NCBI RefSeq assembly: GCF_000300535.1
Contig: NZ_AMSH01000004.1
Location: 1-64,000, forward strand
DNA: 64,000 nt
Reading direction: 5' to 3'
Source of the DNA: Bacillus xiamenensis
GTDB lineage: Bacteria > Bacillota > Bacilli > Bacillales > Bacillaceae
In this document: positions 47,970 to 56,188 of the stretch, piece by piece
How the letters are laid out: every line of letters starts with the position of its first letter
Position numbering within the stretch: the first letter of the stretch is position 1
Notes under the pieces: generated by a model
Seen by the model: the letters and a program-made list of their open reading frames with translations, nothing else
What the model was told of the DNA's origin: nothing
The model's database searches: none
Position numbers and translations under genes: made by a program

Positions 47970-47984
47970 TGATAATCATTATCA
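47970..47984 (-). promoter_or_regulatory. Perfect Fur box of the heme-uptake operon
   Basis: TGATAATCATTATCA is an exact 7-1-7 Fur box about 95 nt before the hemophore gene. A weak promoter TTTACG-N16-TATAAA lies just downstream on the minus strand. Confidence 0.9.
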
Positions 47985-48139
47985 ATTGAGTTGGAAAAAT
48001 AAATCTTTGCTTCTAAAAAGTCAAAGATGTTTGTTTCTAGATGATGAATTGATACTTGTTTTAGGCAATCTGTCCCATTCATGATACCATGGCATAACCT
48101 CCATTCCATTACAGGGAAAAGAACCCTCTTCTCCTTGAT

Positions 48140-48167
48140 ATTATATGATGGATGAATTTATTGTCAA
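48140..48167 (-). promoter_or_regulatory. Near-consensus sigma-A promoter upstream of the heme operon
   Basis: Minus strand TTGACA-N16-TATAAT, perfect in both boxes. It fires toward the hemophore gene and would give a leader of about 255 nt that runs across both Fur boxes and a small hairpin (47941-47960). The stretch 47985-48139 otherwise holds no credible gene. Confidence 0.7.
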
Positions 48168-48207
48168 TATCCTTTTTCATACTATTGTCTTAGATTTCTG
48201 GAAAATC

Positions 48208-48242
48208 CAAAAAAAATTTCGATCAGACAGACTGATCGAAAT
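48208..48242 (-). terminator. Terminator of the HxlR gene
   Basis: ATTTCGATCAG and CTGATCGAAAT form an 11-bp stem followed on the minus strand by TTTTTTTT. It insulates the heme operon from the regulator gene. Confidence 0.9.
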
Positions 48243-48245
48243 CAA

Positions 48246-48578
48246 TTAGGAAGGGACATGTTCCCCTTCTTTGCTGTAATTTCGCTCTAAAGACCAAGCA
48301 TACATTTCCCGAATAATCGGTTCAATTTTCTTTCCTTGTTCTGTTAACTCATATTCGATTCGCACTGGGATGTCGGGATATACTTTTTTCTCAACGAGTC
48401 CTTCAGCTTCTAAATCCTTCAGCCTTTCCGATAATAATCTTCCGCTGATGTTCATTTCATTTTCAAGCTGACAAAAACGTTTCGGCCCTGTCAAAAGCTG
48501 ATTGATGATGAGAATGACCCACTTCTTCCCTAGAATCTCCATGGCATCTGTAATTGGGCAGCCATCTACTTGAGCCAT
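48246..48578 (-). CDS. HxlR-family regulator (redox/quinone-type)
   Basis: 110 residues, winged helix. CPITDAMEILGKKWVILIINQLL, GPKRFCQLENEM and ISGRLLSERLKDLEAEGLV are typical HxlR. The Cys near position 7 matches the conserved sensing Cys of YodB/CatR-type members that react to quinones and diamide; that function is inferred. It is divergent from a VOC dioxygenase gene, as CatR is functionally linked to catDE in B. subtilis. A palindrome lies between them. Confidence 0.88.
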   Translation of the reverse strand: MAQVDGCPITDAMEILGKKWVILIINQLLTGPKRFCQLENEMNISGRLLSERLKDLEAEGLVEKKVYPDIPVRIEYELTEQGKKIEPIIREMYAWSLERNYSKEGEHVPS

Positions 48579-48665
48579 ACCTTACTCCCTCCTGCTTTTC
48601 TCTACTTTTTTTCATTATAACACAATTAATTACTTGAAATAAGCTACTAACTATTATATAGTTTA

Positions 48666-48680
48666 GTTACTAAAAGTAAC
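48666..48680. promoter_or_regulatory. Palindromic operator between HxlR gene and dioxygenase gene
   Basis: GTTACTAAAAGTAAC is a perfect palindrome (arms GTTACT and AGTAAC). A second, longer imperfect palindrome lies at 48646-48667 (ACTAACTAT...ATAGTTTAGT). YodB/CatR-type regulators bind TACT-rich palindromes of this kind. Confidence 0.6.
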
Positions 48681-48756
48681 AAGATATTCATTTTTATAGA
48701 TTGTCTAAAACATTTGAACATGCTGATGCATATATCATGAAGGAGATGACCGAGCT

Positions 48757-49650
48757 TTGAATAAAATCGAGCAGCTAAGATTGGGTGTAACGGAATTGCA
48801 CGTATCCAGCTTTGAGCGTTCTTTACCTTTTTATACAGACATTTTAGGCTTTACTCTATTAGAAAAGACAGAATCGACCGCCACTCTTGGCAGCAATGCA
48901 AAGGAACCGATCCTTTTACTGAAAGAAGATCCACAGCTGAAGGAGAAGCCTGATCATGAGCCGGGTCTTTATCATTTTGCCGTTTTATTACCTGCCAGAA
49001 AAAACCTGGGCACATGGCTGGCGCATGTGATCAAAAAAGGCTATCCTTTAATTGGAGCAAGCGATCACTTTTTCAGCGAAGCCGTATATTTAAGTGATCC
49101 AGACGGCATTGGCGTCGAGATTTATGCTGATCGCCCCGAAGACATTTGGGTCGGTGAGCATGGAGAGCTAAAAGGTGGCGGGAATGCTCCGCTTGATGGA
49201 GATGGTCTCCTGCAAGAAGCCGCTGATTCCACATGGGAAGGACTTCCGGCTGGAACAGTCATGGGACATTTGCATTTCCATCTCAACCCAGAAGAAGCTG
49301 ATTCCTTTTATGTCAATACGCTCGGTTTTCATATCCGCATGGCTCCCCCAGCAAGTTTATTTATCGCTGCTGGCGTGTACCATCATCACCTTGCCTTTAA
49401 TGCATGGGGACGCGGGAGAAAAGGAGCCATTGATCCACGCTTTTCAGGAATTAGAAGCTATACTCTGGTTTTTCCAAAAGAAGAAGATCGAACATCTGTC
49501 GTCGAACGTCTGACTAAAGCTGGCGTTTCCATTAAAACGACGGCAAAAAGCAACGAATTTATTGATCCATTTGGCGTTCTCGTTCGTTTACAGATTGAAG
49601 AAACTGACAAAAAAGAAGGTGCAGAATATGGACAAACACACAGAGCATAA
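48757..49650 (+). CDS. VOC-family ring-cleavage dioxygenase (CatE-like)
   Basis: 297 residues with two extradiol-dioxygenase modules. Module 1 begins LGVTELHVSSFERSLPFYTDILGF; module 2 begins MGHLHFHLNPEEADSFYVNTLGF. Metal-ligand candidates are His and Glu in these units (HLHFHL, YHHHLAFN and the final Glu-containing strand). It resembles catechol-2,3-dioxygenase CatE of B. subtilis, with an HxlR regulator next door. Its genetic linkage to ribA- and ribD-like genes is unusual. TTG start after AAGGAG. Alternative: an enzyme acting on a pyrimidine- or flavin-derived ring. Confidence 0.85.
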   Translation: MNKIEQLRLGVTELHVSSFERSLPFYTDILGFTLLEKTESTATLGSNAKEPILLLKEDPQLKEKPDHEPGLYHFAVLLPARKNLGTWLAHVIKKGYPLIGASDHFFSEAVYLSDPDGIGVEIYADRPEDIWVGEHGELKGGGNAPLDGDGLLQEAADSTWEGLPAGTVMGHLHFHLNPEEADSFYVNTLGFHIRMAPPASLFIAAGVYHHHLAFNAWGRGRKGAIDPRFSGIRSYTLVFPKEEDRTSVVERLTKAGVSIKTTAKSNEFIDPFGVLVRLQIEETDKKEGAEYGQTHRA

Positions 49651-50389
49651 AACAGCCATTTTAAAAGATAAAATCAAACGAGTACAGCAAGAAGACGGGT
49701 ATATATATATCACTGGACCCATTAAACTGCCAGTGAATTTAGACGGTAGAACAGTGATGTTCAACTGGTATTCATGGTTAAAGGACGATGGAAAAGAGCC
49801 CTTATCAGATGAAGCTTTAATCGAAAGCCTTTCCTCCCGGGAGCTTGCAGATCACCAGCAATCAAGCGTCCTTGTTTACGGAGACTTCGAGCAGGCCGAT
49901 GAAGCACTTATCCGCATGCATTCCATTTGCCATACTGGCGATATTTTCGGAAGCAAACGCTGCGATTGCGGGTTTCAATTGAAACAGTCCATGCGGATGA
50001 TTGAAGATAATGGAGCAGGCGCCCTGTTTTATTTAGCCAATCATGAAGGCCGCGGGATTGGCCTTTTCAGTAAAGCCATGGCCTACATTCTTCAAGAGAA
50101 CGGCTACGATACAGTAGAAGCAAATGAAGCACTTGGCTTTGAGGATGACACACGTCAATATGAAGAAGCGATTGCTGTTCTTCAAACATTGCGTACAAAG
50201 CCAGTCAGACTCATTACCAATAATCCGAAAAAGACAGATGCCATCAGCCATGCAGGCCTTTCTCTTTCTGGACGAATTCCGCTTTGGGGTGATGTCTCTG
50301 AGTTCAATGAAAAATACTTACAGACAAAAATTAACCGCTCAGGCCATATGAAGGCGGATCAAGAGGTGCGTACGATTGCCACATCATGA
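49628..50389 (+). CDS. ribA: GTP cyclohydrolase II (RibA-like, monofunctional)
   Basis: Opens GTP to diaminohydroxyphosphoribosylaminopyrimidine, the first riboflavin-type step. 253 residues. Zinc cysteines in SICHTGDIFGSKRCDCGFQ (C...CDC), catalytic NHEGRGIGL and substrate block LITNNPKKTDAI are intact. It lacks the DHBP synthase domain that makes B. subtilis RibA about 400 residues. The start at 49628 lies inside the end of the dioxygenase gene (23 bp overlap), with AGAAGGTG 7 nt upstream. Likely a second copy beside the normal rib operon, which is not in this window. Confidence 0.92.
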   Translation: MDKHTEHKTAILKDKIKRVQQEDGYIYITGPIKLPVNLDGRTVMFNWYSWLKDDGKEPLSDEALIESLSSRELADHQQSSVLVYGDFEQADEALIRMHSICHTGDIFGSKRCDCGFQLKQSMRMIEDNGAGALFYLANHEGRGIGLFSKAMAYILQENGYDTVEANEALGFEDDTRQYEEAIAVLQTLRTKPVRLITNNPKKTDAISHAGLSLSGRIPLWGDVSEFNEKYLQTKINRSGHMKADQEVRTIATS

Positions 50390-51467
50390 GCGATATATGA
50401 AGCTAGCCCTTGAAAATGCACGGGCTATGAAAGGTCAGACTTCTCCAAACCCGCTCGTCGGGGCTGTCATTGTGCGAGAGAATGAAATTGTTGGTGTTGG
50501 TGCCCACATGAAGGCTGGTGAACCACATGCTGAAATTCATGCACTCAACATGGCTGGAGAAAAGGCAAAAGGCGCCACGATCTATGTGACCCTAGAGCCT
50601 TGTTCCCACCATGGCCGCACAGGCCCATGCGCTGAAGCACTTGTGAAAGCTGGCGTAGAAAAGGTGGTTGTCGCAGCACTTGATCCGAATCCGCTTGTGG
50701 CCGGCCGCGGAATTGCCATTTTACAAGATGCAGGTATCCAAGTGATCACGGGCGTACTTGAACAGGAATCCATTCTCATGAATGAAGTGTTTAACCACTT
50801 TATTACGAAAAAAACGCCTTTCGTAACGCTCAAAGCGGGCATCACGTTAGACGGAAAAATTGCATCTGCTACGTCTGACAGCAAGTGGATTACATCAGAG
50901 ACATCCCGTTATGACGCGCATCACATTCGCAGTATCAACGATGCGATCTTAGTCGGTGCGCAAACCGTCATACATGATGACCCTTCATTAACTGCGCGGA
51001 TTCCAAATGGGCATCATCCAATTCGAATTGTCTTAGACTCTAAACTGTCTACACCGCTGACGGCAAAGGTCGTCACCGATCAGATGGCACCTACGTGGAT
51101 ATTTACAACAAAGCAAGCCGATAAGGAAAAACGAGCCGCTTTAGAAGCAGCAGGGGTCAACGTCATTATGACAGATGGAGGCACGCGAGTCCCTTTGCAA
51201 GAGGTGCTTCAAGTGCTTGGAGAAAGACAGGTCTCTTCCCTTATGATCGAGGGAGGCGGTCAAGTCAACGCCTCATTTTTAGAGCAGCAGCTTGTAGATA
51301 AATTGGTCATCTATATGGCACCTAAACTCATTGGCGGACGACTCTCTCCTTCCTTTTTCGGAGGCGAAGGCATACGCCTCATGAGTGATGCCATTGAATT
51401 GGATCACCTCTCTATTGAACAAATGGGGAAAGATATCAAAATAACGGGCTATCCCGTTTATCAATAA
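50376..51467 (+). CDS. ribD: RibD-like deaminase/reductase
   Basis: 363 residues. N-terminal cytidine-deaminase fold with zinc motif HAEIHA and PCSHHGRTGPC (about 50-90); C-terminal reductase (RibD_C) with TLKAGITLDGKIASATSDSKWITS and MIEGGGQVNASFL. Both parts look active, so it should convert the RibA product to ribitylaminopyrimidine phosphate or an analogue. TTG start, 14 bp inside ribA, 8 nt after AGAGGTG. Length matches B. subtilis RibD (361). No ribE or ribH follows. Confidence 0.92.
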   Translation: MPHHERYMKLALENARAMKGQTSPNPLVGAVIVRENEIVGVGAHMKAGEPHAEIHALNMAGEKAKGATIYVTLEPCSHHGRTGPCAEALVKAGVEKVVVAALDPNPLVAGRGIAILQDAGIQVITGVLEQESILMNEVFNHFITKKTPFVTLKAGITLDGKIASATSDSKWITSETSRYDAHHIRSINDAILVGAQTVIHDDPSLTARIPNGHHPIRIVLDSKLSTPLTAKVVTDQMAPTWIFTTKQADKEKRAALEAAGVNVIMTDGGTRVPLQEVLQVLGERQVSSLMIEGGGQVNASFLEQQLVDKLVIYMAPKLIGGRLSPSFFGGEGIRLMSDAIELDHLSIEQMGKDIKITGYPVYQ

Positions 51468-51468
51468 T

Positions 51469-51503
51469 CATAAGGCTGTCGAGAAAATTTCGACAGCCTT
51501 ATG
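51469..51503. terminator. Bidirectional terminator after ribD-like gene
   Basis: CATAAGGCTGTCGA and TCGACAGCCTTATG form a stem of about 14 bp with loop GAAAATT, followed by TTTCTTTTT. It lies between converging units. Confidence 0.88.
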
Positions 51504-51537
51504 ATTTCTTTTTGAGATGCACCCTAAAAAATGTTTT

Positions 51538-51909
51538 CTACACCATTCTCTCTAAAAACTCAATTCGATTTCCAAATGGATCATCTACATAGAAACGGAT
51601 TGCTCCGTCTAAGGGCTGATCTTCTTTTATCAGAATGTGATGTTTCATTAATGTCTCTTTTAAATTTGATAGACTCTTTACTTGAAAAGCTGGATGAGCT
51701 TTTTTCGCAGCATGAAATGGCTCTTCAATACCAATATGAAGCTGCTGATTGCCGCACTGAAACCAAACTCCACCACGTTTAGCTAGATGAATAGGCTTAG
51801 GTATTTCACTCATTCCTAACATGTCTCCAAAAAACAAACGTGCTTTCTCTTCACTCCCCTTTGGGGCAGCTAATTGGACATGATCGATCCCAAAGAAATT
51901 TGACACCAT
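51538..51909 (-). CDS. VOC-family protein (glyoxalase/dioxygenase fold)
   Basis: 123 residues. FGIDHVQLAAPKGSEEKARLFF, VWFQCGNQQLHIGIE and FYVDDPFGNRIEFLER are standard VOC elements; candidate metal ligands are His10, His of QLHIG and Glu of IEFLE. Substrate unknown. Single-gene unit converging on ribD. It is unrelated in sequence to the larger two-module VOC protein upstream. Confidence 0.82.
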   Translation of the reverse strand: MVSNFFGIDHVQLAAPKGSEEKARLFFGDMLGMSEIPKPIHLAKRGGVWFQCGNQQLHIGIEEPFHAAKKAHPAFQVKSLSNLKETLMKHHILIKEDQPLDGAIRFYVDDPFGNRIEFLERMV

Positions 51910-52074
51910 CGTTCTCCTTTCCTGTTCCTTTCATTTCTCAAACATGATGTTTTACTATCACGTTTGAGAAAAAGCCTAGGGTGATGTACTCAAGCCATAT
52001 GATGTTGTCCATTCCCCATCAACACCATAAAATTTGTCGTAAAATGTTTCATGTGAAACATCTGTGACCTGATA

Positions 52075-52929
52075 TCAATCTCCTTCTACCAGCCTGCCAA
52101 AGCTTTCGGGTGAAAGTCCCGGTGAAATGCGAAGGCGGTGTAAGGACATCATGCCTTGTTCCTTTTTGGCATGTCCTGGCTCAGTGGTCACAGCCATCTC
52201 ATATCCTGCTTCCTTCGCCAGCTTCAGCGTGTCTTCGTTATAGCGTCCGACCGGATAGCTAACCATGATCGTTTGCTGAGAAAACCGCTGATCAAAGAAG
52301 GCTTTCGATCCTTTTAATTCTTCTTCCTGCTGCTTCTGTGATAAACGATTGAGCTCTAAATGATGAATGGTATGACTCTCAATTGATATACCGTGCGCCA
52401 TCATGTCATCCATTTGAGCATCTGTTAAGTGATGCAGGCGGCCAATGGATTGCTCAATCATGAAAATAGTTGCTTTCATTCCATATTGTTTTAAAATCGG
52501 AAATGCCTTTATGTAGTTGTCCGTATATCCATCATCAAATGTGATGAGAACACACTTTTCACTTGGTGTCGAATTTGTCATGAGGACCTGATAGGCATCT
52601 TCCGGCGACAGCGTGACATAGTCGTTGTCTTTCAGCCATTTCATATGAGCCGCAAACTCGCTCATTGGCACACGTAACGAGTTGCCGCTGGAGATGCTGT
52701 GATACATCAAGATCGGAAGCGCAACTGGTTCCTTTTGCTGAATCCAGTTTTGTTTGTCTATCTCTGCCACTTCTATTTGATGTGTCTGTTTTGTTTCTTT
52801 TGCTTGTACTTGACCCTTTTCCTCTTTTCCTGCTTGCTGGTTTCCTTCTGTTTGCTGCTTCGTTCCCATACAGCCCGAAATCAGCAGCAAGACAAAAGCA
52901 ACCGACATCCACATACATGTTTTTTTCAT
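52075..52929 (-). CDS. yxkH: Polysaccharide deacetylase lipoprotein YxkH
   Basis: 284 residues. Lipobox LISGC, a Lys/Gln-rich spacer, then a CE4 NodB domain: LPILMYHSI, ITFDDGYTDNY (catalytic Asp-Asp), SHTIHH (metal histidines) and YPVGRYN. It likely removes acetyl groups from a cell-envelope or extracellular glycan. It matches B. subtilis YxkH in layout. It lies 65 nt after the EIIA gene and may be partly co-transcribed, though a TATAAT box is nearby. Confidence 0.9.
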   Translation of the reverse strand: MKKTCMWMSVAFVLLLISGCMGTKQQTEGNQQAGKEEKGQVQAKETKQTHQIEVAEIDKQNWIQQKEPVALPILMYHSISSGNSLRVPMSEFAAHMKWLKDNDYVTLSPEDAYQVLMTNSTPSEKCVLITFDDGYTDNYIKAFPILKQYGMKATIFMIEQSIGRLHHLTDAQMDDMMAHGISIESHTIHHLELNRLSQKQQEEELKGSKAFFDQRFSQQTIMVSYPVGRYNEDTLKLAKEAGYEMAVTTEPGHAKKEQGMMSLHRLRISPGLSPESFGRLVEGD

Positions 52930-52994
52930 TCACCAATCCTGCTTTCTCTCTATCTACCGAATGATTATAACAGAAATTGGTTAATAGCTGACAG

Positions 52995-53324
52995 CTATTT
53001 TGACAGGGTGTTCATTTTTTTACACATTTCGATCATTTCAATGGCAAGCAGATGGATGGTCTCTGTTGTGAGCATTTGATCTTCTGCATGTATGAGCAGT
53101 AAAGAAAAGGGAAGCTGTTCACCCGCCGCCTCTTTTTGAATAAGCGACAAGTGCAGGTGATGAATGCTTCGAAACGCTTCCTCCCCTTTTTCAATCAACT
53201 GCTGCGCTGCTTCAAAGTCATCCGCTCTTGCTAGACGAATAGCTTCTACATAATGGCTCCTCGCCTCACCTGCATGGGCAATGATTTGAAAGGCTGCTCC
53301 CTGCATTTCCTCTAATACCGTCAT
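52995..53324 (-). CDS. PTS lactose/cellobiose-family EIIA (second system)
   Basis: 109 residues, IIA-Lac fold. QGAAFQIIAHAGEARSHYVEAI and LLLIHAEDQMLTTETI; the first His is the expected phosphorylation site. The usual second His of the HAQDHLM motif is Gln here, a difference from LicA. GGAGGAG precedes ATG. Last gene of the second PTS operon. Confidence 0.9.
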   Translation of the reverse strand: MTVLEEMQGAAFQIIAHAGEARSHYVEAIRLARADDFEAAQQLIEKGEEAFRSIHHLHLSLIQKEAAGEQLPFSLLLIHAEDQMLTTETIHLLAIEMIEMCKKMNTLSK

Positions 53325-53343
53325 CTGCTTCTCCTCCGATTAC

Positions 53344-53667
53344 TCAAGATTCATTTGCTAGTTTCAATGCATGCTCTAGAATTTTGTCTCCGTTCGCTGT
53401 TCCGTATAATCTTACATTTACAACATCGACAGGGATGTGATAGGGTGCCGCCGTTTTTTCTGCTGCCTTTCTCATAAAGCTGACTTGCGGTCCTAGCAAA
53501 ATGACTTTTACATCGTCTCCATGCTCTTCTAATTCATCCGCAATGGCCCCTTCAGGTATGGCATAAATATGATAATCCAGCCCTTTTGCTTCTGCGGCTG
53601 CTTTCATTTTAGACACAACGATTGATGTTGACATTCCTGCTGCGCAAGCGAGAATGATTCGTTTCAT
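53344..53667 (-). CDS. PTS lactose/cellobiose-family EIIB (second system)
   Basis: 107 residues. Phospho-Cys loop [15 protein letters not shown] at residues 7-21 and VILLGPQVSFMRK. It passes phosphate from the adjacent EIIA to sugar bound by the EIIC encoded 2.5 kb upstream in the same operon. AGGAG lies 10 nt before ATG. Confidence 0.92.
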   Translation of the reverse strand: MKRIILACAAGMSTSIVVSKMKAAAEAKGLDYHIYAIPEGAIADELEEHGDDVKVILLGPQVSFMRKAAEKTAAPYHIPVDVVNVRLYGTANGDKILEHALKLANES

Positions 53668-53679
53668 ACTCCATCACTC

Positions 53680-55113
53680 CTATTGATAAATGAAATCTGG
53701 TTCAACCTTGAGTTCTCTTGTTTTGATTAATGTTTTGTACCAATATGCTGATGCTTTCAGCTGACGATTCCGTTCATTTTCCAGCTGGATTTCAACTAAT
53801 CCGTAGCGATTTTTGAATGCATTCATCGGTGAGACATTATCCGTAAAAGCCCATAGCATATATCCCTTGCAGTTTGAGCCTTCTTTTTTCACTTGAAGGG
53901 CCCTTTTCAAATGCTGGCTGATAAATGAAATGCGGTATTGGTCATCAATGATGCCTTCTTCGTTTTTAAACCGCTCTTCCTGCTCTACCCCCATACCGTT
54001 TTCAGCTACAAACCACTCAATATTCCCGTATTCTTCTTTGATTCTCATGCCCATATCATAGACGATATCCGGATAGATTTCCCAACCTCTAAATGGATTC
54101 ATTTTTCTACCTGGAAGTTCAAACATATCGTAATAATAGGATGGATGAAACGGTGTTCCTTCGTTCCAAGCCTTGCTCGGCGCCTTGACACGATGCGGAT
54201 AGTACAAATTGAGACCTACCACATCTACTGTATGATCTTTGATGATCTGAAGGTCTTCCTCTGCTGCATCGAAAAGAATGTCATGCTTTTTCAATACATC
54301 AAGCAGTTCCTCAGGATACTCGCCTTTGATGGAGGGATCTAAGAACACGCGATTAAAAAACAAATCATACATACGGGCCGCCTCTTGATCATGTGGAGCC
54401 GTAGATCTTGCATACGTCACTTCTGGATTAAGAATGACCCCGATTTTTGCACCCGCAGATTCCTTCAATCCCATTTCCCGAAACAGCTTCACTACTTTTG
54501 CTGTCGCCAGAGCTTTATGATAGTTCCACTGCATCCACTTCTTCGTATTCTGTTCAAAGGGATAACGGATTGCATCTAAATAAACACGTGTCTGAACAAC
54601 AATAGGTTCATTAAAGGTAAACCAATGTTTGACCCGGTCTCCATAGCGCTCAAACACCTTCTCTGCATAGAGAACAAACAGCTCCACAACGTGCTTAGAT
54701 GACCAGCCGCCGTACTTTTCAAGTAAAACAGCAGGAAGTTCATAATGCTCTAGGCAAAACATCGGCTCTACACCTGCAGCAATCAGTTCATGAATCAAAT
54801 CATCTATATAACGAGCATAGGTCTCATCCACAATCCCATTCTCGTAATCTATGAGAAACCTTGACCAATTGATGGACGTTCTGTAATGAGTTAAGCCAAT
54901 CTCCTTCATGAGGGCTACATCTTCGGGATACCGCTCGTAAAAATTCGTCGCTCCTGCCGGCCCATACCCGTTGTGCCACACGTGATACCCTTCCTTATAC
55001 CAGAGATCTATATACGAATCCTGATGCGGCTGCTTTCCTTTCCAGCCTTCCGTCTGCCAAGCAGAAGCCGCAGCACCTAGGATAAAATCATTCGGTATAT
55101 TCATTTTGTTCAT
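53680..55113 (-). CDS. GH1 phospho-beta-glycosidase
   Basis: 477 residues. Family 1 fold: opening [14 protein letters not shown], acid/base Glu in TFNEPIVV, nucleophile Glu in FVAENGMGV and closing [17 protein letters not shown]. It should cleave the phosphorylated disaccharide from the adjacent [13 protein letters not shown] at 55113 is taken as the start, with GGTGAGG 6 nt upstream; the longer frame lies in uxuA. It overlaps uxuA by 26 bp. Confidence 0.9.
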   Translation of the reverse strand: MNKMNIPNDFILGAAASAWQTEGWKGKQPHQDSYIDLWYKEGYHVWHNGYGPAGATNFYERYPEDVALMKEIGLTHYRTSINWSRFLIDYENGIVDETYARYIDDLIHELIAAGVEPMFCLEHYELPAVLLEKYGGWSSKHVVELFVLYAEKVFERYGDRVKHWFTFNEPIVVQTRVYLDAIRYPFEQNTKKWMQWNYHKALATAKVVKLFREMGLKESAGAKIGVILNPEVTYARSTAPHDQEAARMYDLFFNRVFLDPSIKGEYPEELLDVLKKHDILFDAAEEDLQIIKDHTVDVVGLNLYYPHRVKAPSKAWNEGTPFHPSYYYDMFELPGRKMNPFRGWEIYPDIVYDMGMRIKEEYGNIEWFVAENGMGVEQEERFKNEEGIIDDQYRISFISQHLKRALQVKKEGSNCKGYMLWAFTDNVSPMNAFKNRYGLVEIQLENERNRQLKASAYWYKTLIKTRELKVEPDFIYQ

Positions 55114-56173
55114 GTGCCACCTCACCCTTCTTCGTTTGAATTTGAAGTCCTTCCCAAATCCCTTGTACATACATAGCCCCAAGTGCTCGGTCGTATAAGC
55201 CATAGCCAGGTCTGCCTGTCTCACCAAAGATCATTCGCCCATGATCTGGCCGGACATAGCCAGTAAATCCTTCCTCAAACAACGCCTTCACAATCGCTCC
55301 CATATCAAGACTGCCTGCTGACGATAGATGAGCCGACTCTTCAAAATCACCGTTCTCATACAATTTGACATTACGTAAATGAGCAAAGTGTATTCGCCCT
55401 TTTTTCGCATACTTTCTTGCAAGTGAAGGAACATCGTTTTTCACATCACAGCCGAGGGAACCAGAACAAAAGGTGAGGCCGTGCTGCGAGCGGTCATCAA
55501 TCTGAAGAATACGATCTATATGTCGTTCACAACTGACAATACGAGGCAGGCCGAATATATCCCAGGGGGGGTCATCTGGATGCAGTGCCATATTGATGTT
55601 CTCTTCCGCTGCAACCGGAAGGATATTTCCCAGAAAATAAACCAGGTTCTCAAATAACCCTTCAGCTCCCAAATCCCTGTATGCAGCCATCAATTGTCTC
55701 ATTTCTGCCTGCGAATAAGACGGATCCCATCCCGGTAAGGAAAGTTGATCTTTCTCTATATCCATATGTTCAAGCTGATGCTGAAAATAGACAAGGGTTG
55801 TCGATTGATCAGCTAGTTGAAAATCGAGCTGTGTTCGTGTCCAATCAAGGACAGGCATAAAGTTATAACAAATGACCTTCACACCATGTTTGGCTAATCG
55901 GCGGATATTTTCTTGATAATGCTTAATATAGATATCCCGACTAGGTTTCCCTAGCTTGATATCTTCATGGACTGGAAGACTTTCTACGACATCAAAAGTA
56001 AGATCATGACTTTCAATTTGCGCTTTTAATTGAACAATACTTTCCTCTGGCCACAGATCACCAGCCGGCACATCATAGACGGCACTGACAATGCCTTTCA
56101 TGCCTGGAATTTGACGAATATATGAGAGTGAAACAGGATCTTCCTCCCCATACCACCTAAATTGCATGTTCAT
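55088..56173 (-). CDS. uxuA: Mannonate dehydratase UxuA
   Basis: Converts D-mannonate to 2-keto-3-deoxygluconate in the glucuronate pathway. 361 residues, TIM barrel. [50 protein letters not shown] and FCSGSLGC are diagnostic; HFAHLRN and VRPDHGR hold metal ligands. AAGGAGG is 8 nt before ATG. It lies inside a PTS operon, between EIIC and a GH1 glycosidase, which is not its usual context. This suggests that the imported sugar contains a uronic acid. No uxaC, uxuB or kdgK is in the window. Confidence 0.93.
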   Translation of the reverse strand: MNMQFRWYGEEDPVSLSYIRQIPGMKGIVSAVYDVPAGDLWPEESIVQLKAQIESHDLTFDVVESLPVHEDIKLGKPSRDIYIKHYQENIRRLAKHGVKVICYNFMPVLDWTRTQLDFQLADQSTTLVYFQHQLEHMDIEKDQLSLPGWDPSYSQAEMRQLMAAYRDLGAEGLFENLVYFLGNILPVAAEENINMALHPDDPPWDIFGLPRIVSCERHIDRILQIDDRSQHGLTFCSGSLGCDVKNDVPSLARKYAKKGRIHFAHLRNVKLYENGDFEESAHLSSAGSLDMGAIVKALFEEGFTGYVRPDHGRMIFGETGRPGYGLYDRALGAMYVQGIWEGLQIQTKKGEVAHEQNEYTE

Positions 56174-56188
56174 TCATGAACCCTCCTT

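Noticed and set aside
47888-48109. 73-codon frame upstream of the hemophore gene on the minus strand
   Set aside because: It has no well-spaced ribosome site, and part of it is the translated Fur box. It is more likely leader sequence.
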